A stretch of DNA of 64,000 nucleotides, from the NCBI GenBank assembly GCA_026125895.1, contig JAHCKG010000020.1, positions 1 to 64,000 of the forward strand, read 5' to 3'. How positions within the stretch are numbered: the first letter of the stretch is position 1; each line of letters opens with the position of its first letter. Under the pieces are notes generated by a model. That model saw only the letters and a program-made list of their open reading frames with translations, had not been told where the DNA came from and made no database searches. Shown in pieces: positions 52,119-60,430 of this stretch. The translations under genes were made by a program, and so were the position numbers. This DNA comes from Pseudolabrys sp. GTDB taxonomy: Bacteria; Pseudomonadota; Alphaproteobacteria; Rhizobiales; Xanthobacteraceae.

Positions 52119-53164
52119 TGGATCGGCTGCCGAGCACGGCGCCCCATCGGATAGCATCTCTCGATTTGTTGAGAGGTGCCGCCGCCTTTGGCGTCGCTCT
52201 CGCACATTTCGTGTACGTCACCACCGGCAGCACAACCGCTGAGGCCCTATCAGCGATTTGCGTCGAACTCTTTTTTCCGCTGAGCGGTTTTGTCTTGGCC
52301 AGCCAGTTGCTGCTGGTGTCCAGGGATGCAAGCGCCATACGAGTTTTCTATCTGCGGCGCTGGCTGCGAACGCTTCCGCCATATCTCGTCGCCATGTCAG
52401 CGGCAGCCATTCTGTTCAACGGACACCCTATCGAATGGCTCGCGCACGCAACGTTCACACAGAGCATTATCCCGGACATTAGAGATCGTTCGTTTTACGC
52501 CATTGCTTGGAGCCTGGCTGTTGAGGAATGGTTCTATCTGCTGATGCCGGTCATCATGATTGCCGGCGCGCGAATTCGGGTAACCCCACTCACCGCTGCG
52601 CTTGCGGTTATCGCCATTGCCCAGATTGCTAAAGTCGTGGCCCCCGGCGACCATATGCGCATTTTTACGCCATTACGCCTGGACGCGATTGCCGCGGGGT
52701 TTGTTGCCTACGTCCTGCTCGACCAGCTCCGGCCGCTGGCGAAGTACTTTTTGCCGATCTCGGCTGTCGGTCTCCTGGTCGCGACCTCGGAAATCATTTC
52801 TAACCCGGCCTCGCACGCGTGGCAGTTCATTTTCGTCGACCTGGCGACCGTCGCCGGCACTAGCGCGGTTATTCTTTTGTCACAACGCGATCTCTCGCAG
52901 CCCGCCGCAGCAGTCGCAGATTGGTTCGGGCGAATATCGTATCCAGTGTATTTATTTCACCTGCTGGTCCTCGCACTCCTCGGCCCCGACGTCGGTGTTT
53001 TCAAGTATGTCGTAGTGCTCACGCTTTTCTGCACGTCTTTTCATGTCTTATTTGAAATCCCGTTGCTGAAATCTCGCCCGGTATATCTGGTGAGCGAAGG
53101 GGCCGACTTATCGAGTCCTTCATCGCAACTCACAACGGAACCGCCGTCGCGCGCCCCGGAATGA
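52115..53164 (+). CDS. membrane acyltransferase, OafA/NodX type
   Basis: A 349-residue integral membrane acyltransferase with about nine or ten helices. The typical opening is IASLDLLRGAAAFGVALAHFVYV, with the conserved Arg and His, and SLAVEEWFYLLMPVIMI corresponds to the family's SLxxExxFY pattern. Such enzymes add acetyl or other acyl groups to surface sugars. ATG at 52115 overlaps the SGNH stop (ATGA). An alternative GTG lies six bases upstream. GC content is visibly lower than in the surrounding genes, suggesting transfer. Confidence 0.85.
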   Translation: MMDRLPSTAPHRIASLDLLRGAAAFGVALAHFVYVTTGSTTAEALSAICVELFFPLSGFVLASQLLLVSRDASAIRVFYLRRWLRTLPPYLVAMSAAAILFNGHPIEWLAHATFTQSIIPDIRDRSFYAIAWSLAVEEWFYLLMPVIMIAGARIRVTPLTAALAVIAIAQIAKVVAPGDHMRIFTPLRLDAIAAGFVAYVLLDQLRPLAKYFLPISAVGLLVATSEIISNPASHAWQFIFVDLATVAGTSAVILLSQRDLSQPAAAVADWFGRISYPVYLFHLLVLALLGPDVGVFKYVVVLTLFCTSFHVLFEIPLLKSRPVYLVSEGADLSSPSSQLTTEPPSRAPE

Positions 53165-53317
53165 GACCCTAAAACGCCACATCCCTTTCGGGGCGGATAT
53201 GGTGGGACCAAGGTCAGGGCCACCAGCCGCAACCTTCGGCGGCCGGGCTCTGAAAGGCATTCGCCCAATGATGCCCGGATGAAGTTATCACGTTAACGCC
53301 GGCGCACCGTCAGGCGC

Positions 53318-53848
53318 TCACCCGATCCGCTTCAGCCCCTTGGCGTATTCCTGCGAGCGCTTGACGTAATGGTTGGCGGCGCCGCTGATCATGGCGATCA
53401 GCCGCTCGTCCAGCGTGCGGATGGCGCGGGCCGGCGACCCGACGATCATCGAATTGTCGGGGAAGCTCTTGCCTTCCGTCACCAGCGCGCCGGCGCCGAC
53501 CAGACAGTTGTTGCCGATCTTGGCGCCGTTGAGCACGACGGCGTTCATGCCGATCAGCGAATTGTCGCCGATGGTGCAGCCATGCAGCATGACCTGGTGG
53601 CCGATGACGCAATTCTTGCCGATGACCATCGGATAGCCGGGATCGGTGTGCAGGGTGCAGTTGTCCTGGATCTGCGAGCCCTCGCCGAGCTCGATCCATT
53701 CGTTGTCGCCGCGCAGCACGGCGCCGAACCAGACACTGGTCTGCCGCTTGAGACGAATGCGGCCGATCAGCACCGCGGTCTCGGCCACCCAGTAATCGTC
53801 CGCGCCGGGAAATTCCGGGCCCTGTCCGTTGAGTTCGTAAATCGGCAT
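53318..53848 (-). CDS. gamma-type carbonic anhydrase / hexapeptide-repeat protein
   Basis: A 176-residue left-handed beta-helix protein. Metal His ligands are in the expected places: CTLHTDPGY, GHQVMLHGCTIG (two His), giving the three-His zinc site. Hexapeptide turns such as IGDNSLIGMNAVVLNGAKIG repeat through the middle, then a C-terminal helix (LIAMISGAANHYVKRSQEYAKGL). The family includes carbonic anhydrases and uncharacterised relatives. It is convergent with the acyltransferase and has its own promoter. Confidence 0.9.
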   Translation of the reverse strand: MPIYELNGQGPEFPGADDYWVAETAVLIGRIRLKRQTSVWFGAVLRGDNEWIELGEGSQIQDNCTLHTDPGYPMVIGKNCVIGHQVMLHGCTIGDNSLIGMNAVVLNGAKIGNNCLVGAGALVTEGKSFPDNSMIVGSPARAIRTLDERLIAMISGAANHYVKRSQEYAKGLKRIG

Positions 53849-53952
53849 GTCGCGCTCCCTGTTCGGAGCGCGAGTTAGCCCGCCGCGACCGGAAAATGGA
53901 AGAGCGCCGGCAAAGGATTTCGCGTTCGCGCTGCCGGAACGCGCAGGGCCCG

Positions 53953-54279
53953 CTAGACGACGCCGCAGGCGCGCAGGCTCATGACCAGCACCTGGCCCGA
54001 CATCAGGCTCCAGAAGCCGGCGATCATGGTGGCGAAGAACACGAACTGGAAACGGCGGCCCTCTTGGCGCGCGCCCAGAAGCGTGTTGCGCATGATCAGG
54101 AAGGGCGCGGCGACGATGAGCAGCGGCACGGCGGCGAACGCGCCGACGCTGGGGCCGGTGGTCAACAGCGCGAAACTCGGCATCCGGCTGGTGACGAGCT
54201 GGTAGGCCGAGCTCAACAGCCCCGCCATGGCGAAGCCGAACGCGAGCACGATCAACATCTGCAGCGAATGCGCACTCAT
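53953..54279 (-). CDS. small inner-membrane protein, three to four TM
   Basis: A 108-residue hydrophobic protein with likely helices at MLIVLAFGFAMAGLLSS, VGAFAAVPLLIVAAPFLIM and FFATMIAGFWSLMSGQVLVMSL. The loop ARQEGRRFQF is basic. I recognise it only as a conserved Hyphomicrobiales membrane protein. It diverges from the gene at 54442; a perfect CtrA-type box (54344-54358) lies between them. Confidence 0.65.
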   Translation of the reverse strand: MSAHSLQMLIVLAFGFAMAGLLSSAYQLVTSRMPSFALLTTGPSVGAFAAVPLLIVAAPFLIMRNTLLGARQEGRRFQFVFFATMIAGFWSLMSGQVLVMSLRACGVV

Positions 54280-54343
54280 GAGGGCCTCAACGCATGACCG
54301 GACGGCAAGTAACCCGTTGCGCCGCGGTCGCGCCAGCCAATCC

Positions 54344-54358
54344 TTAACGGATGGTTAA
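54344..54358 (+). promoter_or_regulatory. perfect TTAA-N7-TTAA CtrA-type box
   Basis: TTAACGGATGGTTAA matches the CtrA full-site consensus exactly. It lies in the 162-base divergent region, 65 bases before the small membrane protein gene (minus) and 84 before the single-TM gene (plus). Confidence 0.6.
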
Positions 54359-54441
54359 CCACTTTCACGGATCGTTAACGAAGGCGTGGCAGTGGAAGGA
54401 ATTGAGCCCGTTCGCCGCCGAAATCCCGCCGAGACCTGCCC

Positions 54442-55167
54442 ATGGCCACCATCGCGCATCATCCCGCTTCGCGCCGCCACGGCCGCCGGCGCCGCGGCCA
54501 TGCCGGGCCGCTGGTCGCGCCGGTCATCGTCTTTGCGGCGGTGTGCATCGCCGCCGCCGTCTATGTCGCCTATGTGCTGTGGCCGCGCTGGCCGGACGCG
54601 CCGGTCGCGACCGATGCGCCGTCGATGCCGATCACGGTCGGCGGCACGGTGTTCAACATCGAGCCCGCCGCCATCCGCATTCCGAGCGAGCGTCACGCCG
54701 GCTCGCAGAGCCGCGTCGACGTCGCCTATCTGTGGCCGTCGCTGATGCCGCCCGATCCGTCGCTCAAGGTCATTGACGGTCAGCCGGTCAATCCCAACGA
54801 GCGGCTGTTCGCGCTGATCCTGGTCGATGACGGCGCCCTGCCCGTTGCCGAGCGTGTGCGCTCGATCTATCCGCGCTATCTGGCGAGGGCGCCGGAGGCC
54901 GATGCGCCGGAAGGCCTGGTGGTGCATCCGTTCCGCGGCGATACGCCTTATGCCGGCGAAGACCTGGTGTTCGAGCGCGCCGCGCCGGATCGCTTCGTGG
55001 CGCGCTGCTCGCGTCACGGCATCGGCAATTCCGGCATCTGTCTCATGGAGAAGCGCGTTGGCGCCGCCGACGTGACGTTCCGCTTTCCGCGCGAATGGCT
55101 GGGCGACTGGCGCTCCGTCGCCGCCGGCATCGACAAGCTGATCGCGCGCTGGCGGCCGAACGGCTGA
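54442..55167 (+). CDS. single-TM protein of unknown function
   Basis: A 241-residue protein. A basic, Ala/His-rich start (HHPASRRHGRRRRGHAG) leads to one membrane helix (VAPVIVFAAVCIAAAVYVAYVLW). The rest is a soluble domain with DVAYLWPSLMPPDPSLKVID, RVRSIYPRYLARAP and FVARCSRHG...GICLMEKR, two Cys that could pair. It should face the periplasm if N-in. No named family recognised. It follows the CtrA-type box at 54344-54358. Confidence 0.65.
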   Translation: MATIAHHPASRRHGRRRRGHAGPLVAPVIVFAAVCIAAAVYVAYVLWPRWPDAPVATDAPSMPITVGGTVFNIEPAAIRIPSERHAGSQSRVDVAYLWPSLMPPDPSLKVIDGQPVNPNERLFALILVDDGALPVAERVRSIYPRYLARAPEADAPEGLVVHPFRGDTPYAGEDLVFERAAPDRFVARCSRHGIGNSGICLMEKRVGAADVTFRFPREWLGDWRSVAAGIDKLIARWRPNG

Positions 55168-55170
55168 GGA

Positions 55171-55608
55171 TTACTCGCCGGTATCTTCGAGATCGAAATC
55201 GAGGATCGGCAGTTCGAAGATGTACGACTTGCGGCCGCGTTCCGCCTCGAGGAACAGGACGCCGAGGAAGTCGTCGCCGATATAGACCTCGAGCGAGTCC
55301 ATCTTCTTCGGCCGCGTCACGACGCGGATCTTGTCGTTGTCGAACTTCTTGCGCAGGTAGGCATTCAGCGTCGGCACCGGCTGCATCGCCGGATCGTTCG
55401 ACACCTGAATGACCATGCGGAAGTTGTACGACTTCTCGCCCTCGTCCTCGTCGGACGTGAGTTCGCCGAGATCGTCCTCACCGGCAAAGACTTCGGCCAT
55501 GTCGTCGGACTTCGGCACGACGCGAATGGTCTGATTGCCGAAGATCTTCTTCAGATAGGCGTCGAGTTTCGAAACTTCCTGGACGTCCACCGGAGCGCTC
55601 CCTGACAA
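55171..55608 (-). CDS. tandem DUF3126-like protein
   Basis: A 145-residue protein made of two repeats of a ~65-residue DUF3126-like unit. Repeat 1 has LDAYLKKIFGNQTIRVVPK and EGEKSYNFRMVIQV; repeat 2 has LNAYLRKKFDNDKIRVVTR and RGRKSYIFELPILDF. Single-unit family members are usually ~70 residues, so this is an internal duplication. Repeat 1 has an acidic insertion (TSDEDEGE) and has drifted more. Function unknown. It converges with the gene at 54442 (four bases apart). Confidence 0.75.
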   Translation of the reverse strand: MSGSAPVDVQEVSKLDAYLKKIFGNQTIRVVPKSDDMAEVFAGEDDLGELTSDEDEGEKSYNFRMVIQVSNDPAMQPVPTLNAYLRKKFDNDKIRVVTRPKKMDSLEVYIGDDFLGVLFLEAERGRKSYIFELPILDFDLEDTGE

Positions 55609-55678
55609 ATCGGCGAAAAGGGTGTCCGGGCTAGTTGCCCGATTGGACGCTGCAAAGCAACCCGTCAGGGCTCTCCTT

Positions 55679-56506
55679 TTAGCCGTCGAGGAGAATACCG
55701 GACAGCATCTGGTCCATCGACCGCGATGGCTCGGAGCAGCCGGCCTCGCCGACCACCTTGGCGGGAACGCCGGCCACCGTGACGTTGTTCGGCACGGGCT
55801 TGATGACCACCGAACCGGCGGCGACGCGGGCGCAGCGGCCGACTTCGATGTTGCCGAGAATGCTGGCGCCGGCGCCGATCATCACGCCCTGGCGGATCTT
55901 CGGGTGCCGGTCTTCGTGTTCCTTGCCGGTGCCGCCGAGCGTGACGCCATGCAGGATGGAAACGTTGTCTTCGATCACCGCGGTCTCGCCGACGACGAGG
56001 CCGGTGGCGTGGTCGAGGAAGATGCCGCGACCGATCTTCGCCGCCGGATTGATGTCGCACTGGAACGCCGCCGACGAGCGGCTCTGCAGGTAGAGCGCGA
56101 AATCCTTGCGGCCCTTGCCGAGCAGCCAGTGCGCCAGACGATAGGTCTGGATGGCGTGGAAGCCCTTGAAATACAGAACCGGCTCAATGAGCCGGTTGGC
56201 GGCCGGATCGCGATCGATGGTGGCGACGATGTCGGCGCGGAAATCCTCGCCCATCGACGGCTGGTCGCTGATGGCGTCGCTGAAGGCCTGGCGGATCAGG
56301 TCGCTCGACACGTCGGCATGCTCGAGCCGCTGGCTGACGCGATGCGCCACCGCGGTTTCCAGCGTGTCGTGATGCAGGATGGTCTCGTAGATGAAGCTCG
56401 CGAGCTCAGGCTCGCGGCGCACGATGTCTTCGGCTTCGGTGCGGATGCGGGTCCAGACGGGATCGACGGTGTTCAGGGCTTTCGCCCGGGTCTGATGCAG
56501 CGCCAT
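55679..56506 (-). CDS. cysE: serine O-acetyltransferase
   Basis: A 275-residue CysE, acetylating serine for cysteine synthesis. The N-terminal helical part (DPVWTRIRTEAEDIVRREPEL) is followed by the left-handed beta-helix with catalytic His and Asp in SSAAFQCDINPAAKIGRGIF and DHATGLVVGETAVI, and GGTGKEHEDRHPKIRQGVMI near the CoA site. All standard residues are present. The C-terminal tail, which binds CysK in other species, is about 45 residues here. It lies upstream of the DUF3126 gene on the same strand. Confidence 0.93.
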   Translation of the reverse strand: MALHQTRAKALNTVDPVWTRIRTEAEDIVRREPELASFIYETILHHDTLETAVAHRVSQRLEHADVSSDLIRQAFSDAISDQPSMGEDFRADIVATIDRDPAANRLIEPVLYFKGFHAIQTYRLAHWLLGKGRKDFALYLQSRSSAAFQCDINPAAKIGRGIFLDHATGLVVGETAVIEDNVSILHGVTLGGTGKEHEDRHPKIRQGVMIGAGASILGNIEVGRCARVAAGSVVIKPVPNNVTVAGVPAKVVGEAGCSEPSRSMDQMLSGILLDG

Positions 56507-56623
56507 AGAATATTATTCTCCGAATGCCTCTCAACCCCTCACATAATCCTTAGCACAAATGCTGCCAGAGGACACGCGAAGAACAGCTAGGCTTTTTTGC
56601 GGGAGCGGCGGCGCCCCCCTGAA

Positions 56624-57376
56624 TCACGGGCGCTGGTTAAGGAAATCCAGCACGCCGGCTTTATAAACCCGGTCCCCGACCGCCAGCATGTGGTCGCGGT
56701 CCGGGATATCGAGGGCCTGCGCGCCTGGGATCAGTGCCGCGAGGTCATGCGCCGAGCCGGCGACGTCGTCCTTGGTGCCGATGGCGATCAGCACCGGTGG
56801 CTTGAGTGAGGAGAACTCCTCGCGGCTCATGACCTGGCGGGAGCCGCGGATGCAGGCAGCAAGCGCGCGCAGATCGGACTTGGTCTGATCGGCGAAGGCG
56901 CGGAAGACGCGGCCCTGTTTGTCGGTGACATCGGCGAGCGACGGCGCCTCCAGCGCATCGGCGATCGTCGTCGGCAGGCCGACGCCGTCGATCAGATGCA
57001 TGCCGAGGCCGCCGAGGATCGCCGAGCGCACGCGCTCCGGATGCTTGAGCGCGAGGAAAGCGGTGATGCGCGCGCCCATCGAATAGCCCATGACATCGGC
57101 GCGCTGAATGCCGAGATGATCCATCAGCGCGCGCACATCGTCGGCCATCTTGCTGGTGTCGTAATCGGCCGGGTCGTAGAGTTTGGCGGAGGCGCCATGG
57201 CCGCGATCGTCAAGCGCGATGACGCGATAGCCGGCGCGCGTCAGCGTCGTGAACCACGACGGATTGACCCAGTTGATTTCCTTGGTGGAGGCAAAGCCGT
57301 GCACCAGGATGATCGGATCGCCCTCACCCTGATCGAGATAGGCGATTTCGACATTGCCGTTTTTGAAGCTGGGCAT
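56624..57376 (-). CDS. alpha/beta hydrolase
   Basis: A 250-residue alpha/beta hydrolase with an intact triad: Ser in VMGYSMGARITAFLA, Asp in IGTKDDVAGSAHD and His in PDRDHMLAVGD; oxyanion segment IILVHGFASTKE. Substrate is unknown; the family includes esterases and lactonases. The start is set at MPSFKNGNVEIAYLDQG, because the longer reading (57427) runs into a dispersed repeat. It is not adjacent to a pathway partner. Confidence 0.87.
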   Translation of the reverse strand: MPSFKNGNVEIAYLDQGEGDPIILVHGFASTKEINWVNPSWFTTLTRAGYRVIALDDRGHGASAKLYDPADYDTSKMADDVRALMDHLGIQRADVMGYSMGARITAFLALKHPERVRSAILGGLGMHLIDGVGLPTTIADALEAPSLADVTDKQGRVFRAFADQTKSDLRALAACIRGSRQVMSREEFSSLKPPVLIAIGTKDDVAGSAHDLAALIPGAQALDIPDRDHMLAVGDRVYKAGVLDFLNQRP

Positions 57377-57399
57377 TGCTAAACCTTTCAGCACACTCA

Positions 57400-57483
57400 T
57401 CGTCATGCCCGGGCTTGTCCCGGGCATCTACGCCTTGCTGCGGGCAAAGACGTGGATGGCCGGAACTAGTCCGGCCATGACGT
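57400..57483. repeat. dispersed palindromic repeat
   Basis: CATGCCCGGGCTTGTCCCGG forms one hairpin and GATGGCCGGAACTAGTCCGG a second, with GTCATG/CATGACG at the outer ends. It fills the gap upstream of the hydrolase start and is of a different family from the 20-24 kb repeats. Confidence 0.75.
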
Positions 57484-57524
57484 TGCAATAAACCGCTCTA
57501 TCGGCCGAGGCAAATGCCCTAACC

Positions 57525-58679
57525 TCACGCCGGAAACGTCGCCGCCGCCTCGCGGTCCATGCGCCGCCGCTTGCGCCAGCGGAAATAACGCCGCGCGCCG
57601 CGCTCGGTCATGCTCTTGAGCGAGGCGACGAACATGAGAAGCGTGAACAGCGCCGACACCATCCAACTCGTCAGGTTGAAGGTGGCGAGTGACAGCGCGA
57701 TGGCGCCGCGGCCCGCCGTCTTGAGAATGGCGCGGGTGCGGCTGCCGGATTTCTCGGCGAGCTTGGCGACGCGCGCCATCTCGGCCGGGCTTTCGGCAAT
57801 CTTCAAGCCGTCGAGCGCGGCGCGCGTGCCGGCCTTGCCCTGGACGCGGCCGATGTCGCGGCCGAGATCGAGAAGGCCGCCGGCGCGCTCGAGCTTGACC
57901 GCGTCGCGCGCGGCGCGCGCCGCGACCTGCGGCTCGGTGATCGAGAAGCTGCTTGCGGCGCGGCGCAGCGCCGGGCCATCGACCACGCCGCGCAGCATGC
58001 GCGAGACGCGCGCGATCATTCCGGCGCTCAATCGCTCGGTCTTGCGCGCGACCTTGGCCACCGTCAGGCCGACACGCACCGGCGCCGTGGCGCCCATCGT
58101 GGCGTAGGTGCCGGCAGTAATGGCAAGGCCGACACAGGCGAGGCCGAGGATCAGTTCGTCGGCCTCCTGCCCGGTCGCCAGCCGCGAGCCTTCGCGCACC
58201 GCGTCGCGGATGTCGCCGAACACGAAAAGATCGCCGAGTGCGGTGCCGGCGAAACCGGCCATGTCGTCGGGCTCGCCGGTGACGAGGCCGTAGGCAAAGC
58301 TCTGCGCCGCGTGCGTCGCCGTGGCATCCTCGGCGACGGCGGCCTTGGTCTTGTCGATCAGCGCCTGATCGACCGCGACCTTCCGCTCGGCGGCGAGATC
58401 GACAAAGCTCTGGGCGAGGTCCGAGTCCTTGGCCGCCAGCGCCGCCTCGATCTCGCGGGTGGCCACCGTGCTGTTGAAGCTCTGGTCGAGCGCGCGGTCG
58501 GCGATCGCCGCCGGGTCGTCCTCGATGGCGAACAGGTGGCCGGCCTCGAAGCCGCGCGGCACGGCGATGGCGGCGCCGATCGCCAGCAGCGCGGCAAGCA
58601 GCAGCACCGGCGCCAGCCGATGCTGGCGCGCGACGCGCAGCTGTACCCGTTCGGGAGCGAATCCTTCGGCGTCGCGCAT
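57525..58679 (-). CDS. membrane protein of unknown function
   Basis: A 384-residue protein with probable helices near the N-terminus (LAPVLLLAALLAIGAAIAV), in the middle (LILGLACVGLAITAGTYATM) and near the C-terminus (LTSWMVSALFTLLMFVAS). Between them is an Ala-rich helical region. The C-terminus is very basic (RRYFRWRKRRRMDRE), probably cytoplasmic. No named family recognised; it looks like a conserved Hyphomicrobiales protein. It is upstream of a dispersed repeat and transcribed away from the zinc-finger gene. Confidence 0.65.
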   Translation of the reverse strand: MRDAEGFAPERVQLRVARQHRLAPVLLLAALLAIGAAIAVPRGFEAGHLFAIEDDPAAIADRALDQSFNSTVATREIEAALAAKDSDLAQSFVDLAAERKVAVDQALIDKTKAAVAEDATATHAAQSFAYGLVTGEPDDMAGFAGTALGDLFVFGDIRDAVREGSRLATGQEADELILGLACVGLAITAGTYATMGATAPVRVGLTVAKVARKTERLSAGMIARVSRMLRGVVDGPALRRAASSFSITEPQVAARAARDAVKLERAGGLLDLGRDIGRVQGKAGTRAALDGLKIAESPAEMARVAKLAEKSGSRTRAILKTAGRGAIALSLATFNLTSWMVSALFTLLMFVASLKSMTERGARRYFRWRKRRRMDREAAATFPA

Positions 58680-58897
58680 GCGTCCTGCTCGCCTCCTCGG
58701 CGGTCACGCGCCCGCCTGGGGATAACGGCCGCGCAGTCCCGCGCGCGGCCCTTCGACAAGGGAAAAACTCAGCCGAATCAACGCGGTTCCGGCGATTCTC
58801 CGGCCAAGACTAACGAATGATGAGCGCTAGATATATGGCGAGCCTGTCGCTATGGTGCCCGGCAAATCGGTGTCATCAGACGAAGGCAGAAGCGGCC

Positions 58898-59143
58898 ATG
58901 GCGGAACACGTCGTCCCCCATTTCCAGAACGATCCGGGCGTGCCGGTCATTGAGATCGGCGCCAAGGAGTTCATGTGCGTCGGCGCGACGCCGCCCTATG
59001 ACCATCCGCACATTTTCTGCGACATGGGCGACGAGAACGAGATCATCTGTAGCTATTGCTCGACCCTCTACCGTTTCAACGCGACACTCGATCCGCACGC
59101 CGCCATCCCCGCGGAATGCGCCTATCGGCTGGCCGCGGCCTAA
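58898..59143 (+). CDS. small zinc-finger protein (NDUFS6/zf-CHCC type)
   Basis: An 81-residue protein with the zinc ligands of the zf-CHCC family: Cys in KEFMCVGA, His in DHPHIFCDM and Cys pair in EIICSYCSTLYRF. The mitochondrial relative NDUFS6 is an accessory part of complex I. A separate role or subunit role here is inferred from the family. Start at 58898 (MAEHVVPHF). It ends 15 bases before the monooxygenase gene. Confidence 0.85.
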   Translation: MAEHVVPHFQNDPGVPVIEIGAKEFMCVGATPPYDHPHIFCDMGDENEIICSYCSTLYRFNATLDPHAAIPAECAYRLAAA

Positions 59144-59158
59144 GGCCGGGGCCGCACC

Positions 59159-60352
59159 TTGGCGCCCTCGCGTCACGTTATTGTCGCAGGTGCCGGGATT
59201 GCCGGGCTTTCCGCGGCCATGACCCTCTCCCGCGCCGGCTTCCGCGCCAGCGTCCTCGAGCAATCGCCCAAGCTGGAAGAGACCGGCGCCGGCCTGCAGC
59301 TCTCTCCCAACGCCACGCGCATCTTGTTCGAACTCGGCTTGCGCGACCGGCTCGAACCTTTCGCCGTCAAGCCGCAGATGATCCGCGTCATGTCCGGCGG
59401 CTCGGCCCGCGAGATCACACGCATTCCGCTCGGCGATATCGCCGAGCGCCGCTACGGCGCGCCTTTCTGGGTCATGCATCGCGGCGATTTGCAGGCCGCG
59501 CTGGCCGACGCCGCGGCCGACATGATCGACATCGAAATCAAGCTCGGCCACCGCTTCGATGACTTCGCCACGCATTCGAACGGCATCACCGTGCAGGCCT
59601 ATCGCGGCAAGCAGGTGGTCGATGAGCGCGGCGCGGTGCTGATTGGCGCCGACGGCATCTGGTCCGCGGTCGGCGAGCGATGGCGTGCGCAGCGCAAGCC
59701 GACCTTCTCGCATCGCACCGCCTGGCGGGCGCTCATCCCCGCCGACGCAGCGCCGGAGCCGATCCGCGCGCCGGTCGTGCACCTGTTCCTCGGTCTCGAC
59801 GCGCATCTGGTCGCCTATCCGGTCAAAGCCGGCAAGCTCATCAACATCGTCGGCATCGTGCACGACGACTGGAACCAGGCCGGCTGGAACGCGCCGGGCA
59901 GCCGCGACGAAATTCTCCGCCACTTCGCGCCCTTCACCTGGAGCGAGGCGGTGCGCGATCTCATCCGCATTCCCGACCGCTGGCTCAAATGGGCGCTGCT
60001 CGACCGCGCGACGCCGTTCTCCGGCGGCAGCGGCCCGGTGACGTTGATCGGCGATGCCGCGCATCCGATGCTGCCGTTCCTCGCTCAGGGCGCAGGTATG
60101 GCGATCGAGGACGCCGCCGTGCTCGCCGACAAACTCAAGGCGCACGGCGACGATCCCGAACGCGGCCTGCGCGCCTATGAGAAGGTTCGCCGGGCCCGCA
60201 CCGCGCGCGCGCAGGCGACCGCGCGAAAGCAAGGCTCGATCTACGGCCGCACCGGCCCGGAAGCCGCGGCACGAAACTTCGTCATGCGCATGATGGGCGG
60301 CGAAAGGCTGCTCAAGCGCTACGATTGGGTCTATAACTGGCGGCGCAGTTGA
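59159..60352 (+). CDS. FAD-dependent aromatic-ring monooxygenase
   Basis: A 397-residue flavoprotein monooxygenase. The FAD motif is HVIVAGAGIAGLSAAMTL, the second motif IGADGIWSAVGE, and the third GDAAHPMLPFLAQGAGMAIED. This profile fits salicylate- or 3-hydroxybenzoate 6-hydroxylase-like enzymes. The start is TTG at 59159. A MetE-core gene follows 78 bases downstream, with no ring-cleavage gene in between. Substrate unknown. Confidence 0.88.
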   Translation: MAPSRHVIVAGAGIAGLSAAMTLSRAGFRASVLEQSPKLEETGAGLQLSPNATRILFELGLRDRLEPFAVKPQMIRVMSGGSAREITRIPLGDIAERRYGAPFWVMHRGDLQAALADAAADMIDIEIKLGHRFDDFATHSNGITVQAYRGKQVVDERGAVLIGADGIWSAVGERWRAQRKPTFSHRTAWRALIPADAAPEPIRAPVVHLFLGLDAHLVAYPVKAGKLINIVGIVHDDWNQAGWNAPGSRDEILRHFAPFTWSEAVRDLIRIPDRWLKWALLDRATPFSGGSGPVTLIGDAAHPMLPFLAQGAGMAIEDAAVLADKLKAHGDDPERGLRAYEKVRRARTARAQATARKQGSIYGRTGPEAAARNFVMRMMGGERLLKRYDWVYNWRRS

Positions 60353-60430
60353 TGAAGCCAGCGCCCGATTGAAGAGGCGCGGAGTCGCATGGCCGGTCGG
60401 ATCATGCGCCAAAAAGTACCGGGAGGATTC

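Noticed and set aside
50610..53317. Prophage or integrative element at the AT-rich cassette
   Set aside because: No integrase, no tRNA target and no direct-repeat ends were seen; only base composition and packing suggest transfer.
53165..53317. tRNA-like fragment after the acyltransferase gene
   Set aside because: GGTGGGACCAAGG and following bases do not form a cloverleaf; no anticodon arm could be traced.
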